The notes under the pieces: generated by a model | The model's database searches: none | What the model saw: only the letters and a program-made list of their open reading frames with translations | Told to the model about the DNA's origin: nothing | Assembly: GCF_964340395.1 (NCBI RefSeq) | Contig: NC_135568.1 | Coordinates: forward strand, 20,421,581-20,483,580 | Length of the DNA stretch: 62,000 nucleotides | Source of the DNA: Glandiceps talaboti | Taxonomy: Eukaryota > Hemichordata > Enteropneusta > Spengelidae | Reading direction: 5' to 3' | Position numbers and translations under genes: made by a program | Shown here: positions 58,901-62,000 of the stretch, one piece after another | Numbering within the stretch: position 1 is the stretch's first letter | Layout of the letters: each line of letters starts with the position of its first letter

Positions 58901-60000
58901 AAGTATAATGGGTTAAGAGGTCTTTTAGTTGAAAGTATAATGGGTTAAGAGGTCTTTTAGTTGCTGAAAGTATAATGCGTTAGATGTCTTTTAGTTGAAA
59001 GTATAATGGGTTAAGAGGTCTTTTAGTTGCTGAAAGTATAATGCGTTAGAGGTCTTTTAGTTGAAAGTATAATGGGTTAAGAGGTCTTTTAGTTGCTGAA
59101 AGTATAATGGGTTAGAGGTCTTTTAGTAAAAAGTATAATGGGTTAAGAGGTCTTTCAGTTGCTGAAAGTATAATGGGTTAAGAGGTCTTTTAGTTGAAAG
59201 TGTAATGAGTTAAGAGGTCTTTTAGTTGCTGAAAGTATAATGGGTTAGAGGTCTTTTAGTTGAAAGTATAATGGGTTAAGAGGTCTTTTAGTTGCTGAAA
59301 GTATAATGCGTTAGATGTCTTTTAGTTGCTGAAAGTATAATGGGTTAGAGGTCTTTTAGTAAAAAGTATAATGGGTTAAGAGGTCTTTTAGTTGCTGAAA
59401 GTATAATGGGTTAAGAGGTCTTTTAGTTGAAAGTGTAATGAGTTAAGAGGTCTTTTAGTTGCTGAAAGTATAATGGGTTAGAGGTCTTTTAGTTGAAAGT
59501 ATAATGGGTTAAGAGGTCTTTTAGTTGCTGAAAGTATAATGGGTTAGAGGTCTTTTAGTTGAAAGTATGATGGAATAAAAGATAATGATTTTAAAATTAT
59601 TGATTGATTTAAGAAGTCTTTCTTGTTGCAAAATGTCATTGATTTAATTTGATACTTACCTGAAGTTATTAAATTTTGGACCTGGTCTGTGCTGTTGCTT
59701 TAGTAAGGCCTGTATTTCTTTTGTATTACCAATGCCTAGTTTTTTTATAAGATCCACCCTATGAATTCTGTTTAACAAGTCTGCTAGAAAGAGTAGTTTG
59801 TCTCCTGGACCAAGATATCCCTTATACTCCAGTTCTTGAAATATATCCCTTGGTTTCTGGGCAGTCTCCAGTTTGCCAGTAGCAATCAAATCTCGACACA
59901 GAAACTTTAAAGAATTGAGATCTCGAGACATGAGATTATCATCCACATTCTTAAGGATCTTTCTATAACTAAGATCAACCCTGGCATCTGTACAGTACAT
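21820..60000 (-). CDS. CASP8-like: Caspase-8/10-like initiator caspase (DED-DED-caspase), seven coding exons
   Basis: Joining exons 59660-60000, 48175-47940, 46784-46392, 46119-46030, 27880-27797, 22973-22734 and 22442-21820 gives one open frame of 668 codons. All junctions are GT/AG; the first intron is phase 2 and the other five are phase 1. Order: DED1 (about residues 11-90), DED2 (114-190), Pro/Gln-rich linker (193-400), caspase large and small subunits (about 425-668). Active-site His falls near residue 511 (ILSHG) and Cys near 554 (QACQG); an EAD/S site near 567 suits cleavage between subunits, and SYR near 598 fits the substrate pocket. In known animals such proteins are recruited by FADD-type adaptors through DEDs, dimerise and start apoptosis or immune signalling in the cytosol. 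The DED pair rules out effector caspases, and the intact catalytic residues argue against cFLIP. Extra linker exons or 5' exons could be missed. Confidence 0.9.
22500..22570 (-). other. tRNA-like sequence in the last caspase intron (pseudo-tRNA or SINE head)
   Basis: The minus strand has an A-box-like TAGCTCAGCTGGTTAGA and a B-box-like GGTTTGAATC at tRNA spacing, and an anticodon-arm-like CTGA TTATAAT TCAG. The acceptor arms do not pair and the anticodon would be ATA. So it is not a working tRNA; it is probably a Pol III-derived relic. Confidence 0.45.
22734..22973 (-). CDS. CASP8-like: Caspase gene exon 6: start of the caspase large subunit
   Basis: Acceptor ...TTGATAG, donor AGAG/GTAAAG, 240 bases, phase 1 at both ends. 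The first half is a charged helix (STKEMMEELGKLRLQREDIEM). The second half begins the protease fold: GICAIINNEEF is the first beta strand, and TLEDRQGTKVDR carries the conserved Arg-x-Gly-Thr that forms part of the aspartate-binding S1 pocket. The junction with exon 7 gives DRQGTKVDRDNLAHLF, as expected for a caspase. Confidence 0.88.
23371..26598. mobile_element. CAGGGTTCG-ended DNA element with TGATA target duplication
   Basis: The element spans 23376-26593 with inverted ends CAGGGTTCGYAC, and TGATA flanks it (23371-23375 and 26594-26598). Removing it restores the HINE sequence. Both ends carry subterminal repeats of TTTTCCAGGG(G). No transposase was recognised in the 3.2-kb interior, which holds another nested element and ~40-bp tandem repeats at 25170-25290 (GTAGACCACGCAARATCTAC). 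Confidence 0.78.
23633..24352. mobile_element. PIF/Harbinger-like non-autonomous element, TAA target duplication
   Basis: The element 23636-24349 has inverted ends AGGCCYGGTTACA with longer imperfect arms rich in GTCGCA/TTGCGAC motifs, and TAA flanks it on both sides (23633-23635 and 24350-24352). A 3-bp TAA duplication and GGCC-type ends suit PIF/Harbinger. The plus-strand frame inside (23843-24178) shows no family resemblance. Confidence 0.7.
27797..27880 (-). CDS. CASP8-like: Caspase gene exon 5: small linker exon (duplicated type, copy 2)
   Basis: An 84-base exon, AG at its 5' side and GTATGTAT donor, phase 1 at both ends, encoding 28 residues. It shares the core TAVSENVASQPQ with exon 4 (TAITENVARQPQ), so the two arose by exon duplication. 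They now lie about 18 kb apart because the intron between them has filled with mobile elements. It joins exon 6 in frame (A+CT = Thr). Confidence 0.7.
27900..29722 (-). mobile_element. 5'-truncated non-LTR retrotransposon with an intact reverse transcriptase frame
   Basis: An open frame from about 29700 to 28125 encodes a CR1/jockey-like RT. In order: KASGWDKIDAKLI, VIPLFKKGDPEDTGNYRPIS, GFREKYS, GIFIDFSKAFDTVNH, CGVPQGSILGPILF, FRLYADDSNLF (catalytic YADD intact), LTVNSAKSH, YVGVYLDSKMLW and HLSYGLEVWG. The N-terminal endonuclease is absent. The 3' end is AATAAAGTATT followed by (ATT)n at about 27918-27945. It sits in the caspase intron in the gene's own orientation. This is one of the youngest-looking coding copies in the window. 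Confidence 0.9.
29850..30000 (+). repeat. Interspersed repeat R3, copy 2
   Basis: TTGTTTTGGTTCCAGATACC, CCAACCCCACCTAGTTTTCC and GTGGAAACTGACATCAACTT match the reverse complement of 16300-16490. Confidence 0.6.
30130..30913 (-). pseudogene. Helitron/Helentron-type endonuclease domain relic
   Basis: Frames on the minus strand read FYYNIEGLFNHFKDVLLH, a frame shift near 30700, then ETWLQPEYPSTNIQIPEYN, HGGVAVYLKNHIQAQRI, NIEHVAQLIPEMFLL, TIICGDFNDNL, KTATTLKGTLIDIYV and, after another shift, QTYYSYHGPVI. This is an exonuclease/endonuclease/phosphatase domain (GDFN motif). The ending YYSYH-PV and the CGDFNDNL context fit the endonuclease attached to Helitron-type Rep/helicase proteins better than CR1/L1. 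The helicase part is absent. Confidence 0.6.
30820..31370. repeat. Tandem repeat of the segment upstream of the endonuclease relic
   Basis: Units of about 135-230 bp share TTGACACATACACAGAAGCA (near 30885, 31117, 31253), CTTATCAACAGGACGGCAAC and AAAAATCAAAAG. They also share the CGGAGATACCATC block that begins the endonuclease frame. Confidence 0.75.
32000..34250. other. Unassigned interior of the CACTG element
   Basis: A (CAA)n tract at 32318-32352; otherwise AT-rich with only short frames and no family resemblance. Confidence 0.5.
34258..34588. mobile_element. MITE-like element with ~50-bp inverted ends
   Basis: Ends GTAATGGGTACAAAATACAA and its inverse (GTATTTTAGTACCCATTAC) pair over about 50 bases (34258-34310 with 34540-34588). 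No clear target duplication. Confidence 0.5.
34589..36329. other. Unassigned sequence, part GC-richer
   Basis: 35690-36110 is richer in G and C than its surroundings and has overlapping short frames (34692-34973, 35322-35606, 35720-35974), none of which I recognise. No splice-bounded exon could be supported. Confidence 0.4.
36330..38769. mobile_element. hAT-like non-autonomous element with long inverted arms
   Basis: The ends CAGTGTTCTCCCCAGAGGGT are inverted (36330 and 38769). The arms continue as 36330-36450 plus 37507-about 37830 on the left and about 38310-38769 on the right, sharing ATCCTTTAATTT, CATGATCAGTTGTCCC, TAAAATCCGATGTAGATG and CGCCTCCTCTAC. The end sequence resembles hAT termini. 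No exact 8-bp duplication is visible. No transposase. The left arm is broken by the element at 36451. Confidence 0.65.
36443..37506. mobile_element. Nested TIR element inside the hAT-like arm
   Basis: 36451-37498 has ~185-bp inverted arms (ATCTGTCACTCTGTCAGC; CTATTCAACCCTCTACCACT). The flanks ACGTTGAC (36443-36450) and ACGTCAAC (37499-37506) look like an 8-bp target duplication with two changes. Removing it restores the arm seen at 38620-38650. Non-coding. Confidence 0.6.
38770..39770. other. Unassigned sequence
   Basis: No gene or repeat family recognised; short frames only. Confidence 0.4.
39775..40060 (+). repeat. Fragment of the 53-57 kb repeat unit
   Basis: AACACCTAAACAGAAGTTCC, CACGTCAACCAATTTCTTAC and CCTGCAACTCTCGGTTTTAA match 54460-54720 and 56390-56530. 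The unit is therefore an interspersed repeat and not only a local duplication. Confidence 0.65.
40264..40388. repeat. Microsatellites (CATA)n and (CA)n
   Basis: Two adjacent simple tracts. The downstream end (...CACACAAG) looks like a splice acceptor for the LRR fragment that follows. Confidence 0.9.
40389..40620 (+). pseudogene. Leucine-rich repeat fragment with a frameshift
   Basis: Frame 1 reads VRNLSEVNVFGNKISDI and RCLVSLNLSNKKLVRLPTSL. After a shift near 40520, another frame reads MLDLGKLGDLNLRGNNLRE. These are two to three LxxLxLxxNxL repeats of an LRR protein, broken by a frameshift and a stop. It is either an old exon copy captured inside the CACTG element or the relic of a host gene. 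Confidence 0.55.
41040..42145 (-). pseudogene. Penelope-like element relic (RT end, linker, partial nuclease, 3' end)
   Basis: On the minus strand: SVYTKPTTDPPPIYLQYGSA and IPYSQLLRLRRICS (RT C terminus), then FSTTVKN and TAWRRDTNLRDTVVH (linker, matching 5390-5530), a collapsed Cys-rich region, EEEIIFRLGTLDPHGI near 41320 and a 3' end with TTTTGATTCGAAACGTCGG. Most of the GIY-YIG core is deleted, and frameshifts break the rest. A (CATA)n tract at 42148-42196 marks the upstream edge. Confidence 0.82.
42200..43680. other. Unassigned sequence with a small hairpin and (TG)n
   Basis: A hairpin at about 42325-42355 (TTTCGCGAAACCATAGAC paired with GTCTATGGCGAAA) and (GT)n at 42707-42737. The frame 42780-42947 follows an acceptor-like TTTTTTCCGTCAG, but I recognise no product. 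Confidence 0.4.
43690..43800 (+). mobile_element. 3' end of a CR1-like non-LTR retrotransposon
   Basis: GGGGCCGGAGGCCCATATTA, TTAAATAAACCAG and an (ATT)n tail at 43784-43800 look like a CR1-type 3' terminus. No coding part is attached. Confidence 0.55.
44258..44287. other. Perfect 11-bp stem hairpin
   Basis: TTCCGATACGA, an 8-base loop, then TCGTATCGGAA. It lies in the right subterminal region of the CACTG element. Confidence 0.7.
44890..45715 (+). repeat. Interspersed repeat R3, copy 3, interrupted by a HINE
   Basis: CCAACCTGTAATGGTTGTAC (44910-44930) and, after the HINE, CCCCACCTATTTTAAAATTG (45662-45681) are consecutive parts of R3 in copy 1. R3 was therefore in place before the HINE. 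Confidence 0.6.
45010..45649 (-). mobile_element. HINE/pearl-like repeat, family 1
   Basis: Reverse orientation: distal core units (TTACACCTAATTTGCATATC at 45168), CAACTAGACACCCAAGGTAA, TG microsatellite and the 32-bp hairpin at 45618-45649, followed by AAAA. Confidence 0.8.
46030..46119 (-). CDS. CASP8-like: Caspase gene exon 4: small linker exon (duplicated type, copy 1)
   Basis: A 90-base exon bounded by AG and GTATGTG, phase 1 at both ends. It encodes 30 residues containing DDLPNETAITENVARQPQQP. It is clearly related to the next exon (27797-27880), which has DQLSNQTAVSENVASQPQ at the same place. Both exons can be skipped or added without shifting the frame. Confidence 0.72.
46200..46345. 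repeat. Degenerate ~65-bp tandem repeats in the intron between exons 3 and 4
   Basis: Repeated AACCAAT and GATGATCACATGATAGATCA motifs. Related copies occur at 48180-48360 (GATGATCACCTGACAGATCA), beside exon 2. Confidence 0.75.
46392..46784 (-). CDS. CASP8-like: Caspase gene exon 3: Pro/Gln-rich interdomain linker
   Basis: A 393-base open exon, phase 1 at both ends, with acceptor ...GTTACAG and donor TTTG/GTAATA. It encodes 131 residues rich in Pro, Gln, Tyr and Val (for example YLPPPQPAYEV and PVMSAQFMQP), with no predicted fold, between DED2 and the protease. It lies in the same frame as its neighbours only when spliced. An internal ATG (46756-46758) exists but the frame is open through to the acceptor, so it is not needed as a start. 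The linker is much longer than in vertebrate caspase-8. Confidence 0.75.
46870..47385. repeat. 61-bp minisatellite between exons 2 and 3
   Basis: About eight almost identical copies of a unit with TCATTTGTCAGAATCACTCA, GATACAATCAGTGTAGTGAT and GTTTAGATTATAAGATTCAA. The last copies show one deletion and minor changes. Confidence 0.97.
47940..48175 (-). CDS. CASP8-like: Caspase gene exon 2: second death effector domain
   Basis: Acceptor ...TTGACAG and donor AAAG/GTAAAA bound a 236-base exon that enters in phase 2 and leaves in phase 1, joining cleanly with exon 1 (AG+G = Arg) and exon 3. It encodes a complete DED of about 78 residues: LLISVCDNL, DDLDSMKFYC, LLSYLEQRDHISEDN, FLEEMIELLG. The helix-6 RxDL motif is replaced by NEEL, so this domain probably contacts partners differently from DED1. 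In vertebrate caspase-8 the two DEDs are also not equivalent. Confidence 0.88.
48180..48360. repeat. Degenerate tandem repeats next to exon 2
   Basis: Same family as 46200-46345 (ATCACATGACAGATCACT, CAATCACATCAGTGATA). Confidence 0.7.
50150..50250 (+). other. 2A-like motif of a retrotransposon N terminus
   Basis: One frame reads HGYTGGVENPGPG (50179-50217). The ENPGP end resembles 2A-like ribosome-skipping peptides found at the N termini of some CR1/L2-type ORFs in marine invertebrates. The aspartate of the DxExNPGP consensus is replaced by glycine and the flanking frame is short, so function is doubtful. Confidence 0.4.
50510..51090 (+). mobile_element. Non-LTR retrotransposon 3' fragment (RT C terminus, intact frame)
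   Basis: The frame 50528-51001 reads YGLPDVHLQRLQRAQNTVAR, LKQLHWLPVSHRIVFKLL, YKVLNGISPQYLKNLI and AAPELWNSLPLDIKT, the conserved end of L2/CR1-type ORF2. A 3' end GGCGCTATATAAATTTATT and (GATA)n tail follow. It is 5'-truncated or internally deleted. Confidence 0.88.
51225..52945. other. Unassigned intron sequence with one long minus-strand frame
   Basis: The frame 51792-52175 (127 codons, minus) is open behind an acceptor-like TTTTTATAG but matches no family I know. A perfect 12-bp hairpin lies at 52366-52393 (CACAGATAACTA / TAGTTATCTGTG). A (TG)n tract follows at 52946-52987. Confidence 0.45.
53160..55510. repeat. Segmental duplication, copy A, containing a 152-bp core array (family 2)
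   Basis: Six to seven 152-bp units at 53380-54360, each with AACACTGTCCTAATACCAAC (53398, 53550, 53700, 53852, 54004, 54158) and TGAGTTATGGCTTTGGACAT. The array ends in CGGACGGACGGAC (54363), the family 2 microsatellite in reverse. The flanks (ATTGAGAATGACAT, ACTCTCGGTTTTTAAAACGT, ACAACTTGAAGGCTAAAAAG) recur in copy B. Confidence 0.85.
55960..57315. repeat. Segmental duplication, copy B, with the core array collapsed
   Basis: The same flanks as copy A in the same order and orientation (AGTCCCCGCTATGATTGGGT at 55986, GACGGGTTAGCTGTTTAGAC at 56553, ACAACTTGAAGGCTAAAAAG at 57087), but only about one core unit (56240-56390). It has a small internal duplication of TACATGTARGACAGGTCGTC at 57241-57295. 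Confidence 0.82.
57560..57690. repeat. Three tandem ~47-bp units
   Basis: Each contains GGCAACCAATCACATAGCAA and ACTACTTG. Confidence 0.9.
57790..59570. repeat. Large minisatellite, 32-38-bp unit, next to caspase exon 1
   Basis: About 50 copies of GTTAAGAGGTCTTTTAGTTG plus AAAGTATAATGG. Variant copies insert CTG after GTTG or lose AA. The array ends about 90 bases from the exon 1 donor site. Confidence 0.97.
59660..60000 (-). CDS. CASP8-like: Caspase gene exon 1: start codon and first death effector domain
   Basis: The exon follows an acceptor ending ...TTGTCAGCAG; splicing would place the exon edge at 60013, leaving 13 bases of 5' UTR before the ATG at 59998-60000. So there is probably a non-coding exon upstream, outside or near the gypsy element. 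It ends with a strong donor (CAG/GTAAGT) in phase 2. The protein has the six-helix pattern of a DED: YRKIL near the start, an acidic helix 2 (LNSLKFLCRDL), and the RVDLI form of the helix-6 RxDL motif near residue 83, which is used in DED-DED contacts. Fit to the family is good over the whole exon. Confidence 0.9.
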
Positions 60001-60153
60001 GGTGAAGTGATGTCTGCTGACAAAACAGAAATAAATGCTGTTTGTAAATACACAGTGTATCACTGTATGTCAATACAGGGTACACAAATAGGGCAAACCC
60101 TCTTTTTTCATCTAACACCCTAAAATGATGGGGTTAAGTCAGGTAGTTATAAT

Positions 60154-60193
<40 letters not shown>
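60154..60193. repeat. (TG)n microsatellite at the edge of the gypsy LTR
   Basis: About 20 TG repeats running into the putative LTR start. Confidence 0.9.
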
Positions 60194-60195
<2 letters not shown>

Positions 60196-60373
60196 GTCAT
60201 GTTTTGATGTGTACCACATTCCATCGGAAGCGGAACTTACTTACTTGCATGCTGGGAATGTAAAATGAGCAGCAAATAAAGTATATATTTATGTTTGTCT
60301 GATGAAGTTAAATCTTGTGTGAGTCTAGTTTAATCTGAGCCAATAAGGCGGATTTACAGTGGCAACGAGGATC
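60192..60373 (+). mobile_element. Putative 5' LTR and primer-binding region of a Ty3/gypsy element
   Basis: The segment starts TGTTGTCATG and ends GATTTACA (60358), with an AATAAA signal at 60275-60280. TGGCAACGAGGATC follows directly, a position and sequence typical of the primer-binding site of this type. The exact left edge is blurred by (TG)n, and the 3' LTR is outside the window. Confidence 0.6.
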
Positions 60374-60389
60374 AATATCTACACGTTAC

Positions 60390-60776
60390 ATGTGTGAACT
60401 TTCCACCACGAGTGATTTACACAAGAATGTCATCTCGACCTTTGACTGTGCTGGAGACACTGCAACGGTAGGTCAATGTTGGAAAAGATGGTTGACGTCA
60501 TTCAAACTTTTTGCAGACGCCAAAGGTTTGATATTAGACCCTGCTAAGCCATCTATTACAAGACAGAAGCGAGCACAGTTGCTGCACTTAGCTGGACCCG
60601 ATGTACAGGACATTTTCAGCACATTACCTGACACAGGTACACCAAATGATTATCAGAATGCTGTCGATGCTTTGAACTCTCATCTTGTACTGGTAGTTAA
60701 CTCAGCCTATGCAAGGCAAAAGTTCAGATTCCTCACCCAAGCGAAAATTGATGCATTCAATGAATTGAATCAATGA
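60390..60776 (+). pseudogene. Ty3/gypsy gag fragment
   Basis: STFDCAGDTATVGQCWKRWL, SFKLFADAKGLIL, KRAQLLHLAGPDVQDIFSTL and AYARQKFRFL match the capsid part of gag from gypsy elements of marine animals. The frame stops at 60776 without a zinc knuckle and is followed at once by sequence from the end of RT, so protease and most of RT are deleted. Confidence 0.82.
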
Positions 60777-62000
60777 ATGGCTGATGCCACAACACTAGCG
60801 TACCTTAACAAGTCAGACCTGGCTGGATTGGTTGCCTTACTTCTACAGGAACGATCAGATGGTAGTCTGAGACCAGTGTGTTACACCAGCAGATTGCTTC
60901 AATTTGCTTACTGATCACAAGTCATTAGAGACGATCTATGGGAGTCGTTCAAAGCCTAGTGCTAGAATTGAAAGGTGGGTTCTGCGCATGCAGCCGTATG
61001 ACTTCAATGTGATACACATACCTGGCAAGCAGATGATAGCAGATCCATTATCATGACTTCTGAAACCTGGTGGTAAATTAGAACGCCATGACCATGGTGC
61101 TGATGACTACATGAGATTTGTGGCAGTATGTGCAACACCACAAGCCTTGACAACACGCGGAGTAGAGGAAGCTTCAGCTCTTGATCCAGAATTTGCAGAG
61201 GTCAGAAGGGCAATCAATTCAGGTCATTTTGAAAACTGTAAACAATATCAACATGTGGCTGGTGAGTTGTGTATGATTGGTCAGTTGATATTGTGAGGGA
61301 CTCGATTGTGTTACCTGATAAATTGAGGCAGCAAGCCCTAGCTTTAGCCCATGGAGGACATCTTGGTATTGTTGGTACCAAACAGAACTTGCACACTAAA
61401 GTTTGGTGGCCAGGCTATGATAATTTAAGGCCGCAGAACATTTTGTTCATTCACATTATGGATGTCAACTTGTAGCTAAACCAGATCCAGCTGAGCCTAT
61501 TAGGTCAACGTTGTTACCAGACGGTCCTTGGCAAGACTTGGCTCTTTATTTGTTGGGACCACTCGCATCTGGTCATTCATTACTCGTGCTGGTAGACTAT
61601 TACAGTCATACTAGAGGTGGATATAATGACATCTACCACAGCAGATAAGGTGATTGACTGTTTAGATGAACATCTTGGTCGTCATGGTATTCCCATGACG
61701 TTTCGGTCTGACAATGGACCCCAGTTTAAAGCTGAAGACTACATGAAGTTTTGTGAAGTCAATGGCATCAAAGTTATTAAGGTTACTCCAAAGTGGGCAC
61801 AGGCCAATGGAGAGGTAGAACGCCAGAATTCCTCCCTATTGAAACAACTGCAAATAGCACAAGCTGAAAAGCAAGACTGGAGGAAAGAGATTCGAAAATA
61901 TCTAGCATCATACAGGGCACTCACTCATCCTACAACTGGTCGCTGCCCTGCAGAATTGTTATTTGGTCGTAAACTACGTGGTAAACTACCAGACTTGTCA
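60777..62000 (+). pseudogene. Ty3/gypsy pol remnant: RNase H and integrase, frameshifted
   Basis: RNase H pieces: SDLAGLVALLLQERSDGSLR, PVCYTSRLL, a gap, TDHKSLETIYGS, IERWVLRMQPYDF and IHIPGKQMIADPLS. Integrase: LAHGGHLGIVGTKQNLHTKV and WWPGYDN (HHCC arm), DLALYLLGPLASGHSLLVLV (the first catalytic Asp is replaced by Tyr), FRSDNGPQF (second Asp) and WAQANGEVERQN (Glu). Several frameshifts and stops separate the pieces. It is non-functional and continues beyond the window. Confidence 0.85.

Noticed and set aside
57790-59570. Possible CRISPR-like array
   Set aside because: Repeats are directly adjacent with no unique spacers, and the genome is eukaryotic.

Overview
The window is animal nuclear DNA: AT-rich, intron-bearing and full of repeats. 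It carries one large host gene, a caspase-8-type initiator caspase with two death effector domains, read on the minus strand across about 38 kb (60000 down to 21820). Two tandem DEDs plus a caspase domain point to a metazoan. The transposon mix (Penelope-like, CR1/L2-like and Ty3/gypsy elements, Helentron-type repeats with ~150-bp cores, several cut-and-paste families) suggests a marine invertebrate, perhaps a hemichordate, lancelet or mollusc. I cannot fix the species from sequence alone.

Layout. 1-16.6 kb is gene-poor repeat territory. It holds a 21-24-bp minisatellite, a cluster of five CArG-type decamers, Helentron-like (HINE/pearl-like) repeats, a Penelope fragment, a perfect 190-bp palindrome, and a 4.6-kb foldback element (8439-13079) with ~750-870-bp inverted arms and a 6-bp target duplication. 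At 16683-16927 lies the C-terminal exon of a GLT1D1-like glycosyltransferase carrying an apparent frameshift. 17.5-21.8 kb is repeats and minisatellites.

21.8-60.0 kb is the caspase gene. I can assemble seven coding exons with good splice sites and compatible phases (668 codons): DED1 (59660-60000), DED2 (47940-48175), a Pro/Gln-rich linker (46392-46784), two small related linker exons (46030-46119 and 27797-27880), and two catalytic exons (22734-22973 and 21820-22442) with the SHG histidine and QACQG cysteine motifs intact. The introns are filled with mobile DNA. One intron holds a three-layer nest (23154-27627). Another holds a non-LTR retrotransposon, a Helitron-type endonuclease relic and a probable 13-kb CACTG-ended element (31623-44592), inside which sit a hAT-like long-TIR element, an LRR relic and a Penelope relic. 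A third holds a TTAA-flanked element (48647-51220), a local segmental duplication and a 1.8-kb minisatellite.

60.2-62.0 kb is the 5' part of a defective Ty3/gypsy LTR retrotransposon that runs off the window.

The only plausible functional protein gene is the caspase. The rest is decayed or non-autonomous mobile DNA, several pieces of which have target duplications clear enough to give a relative insertion order.
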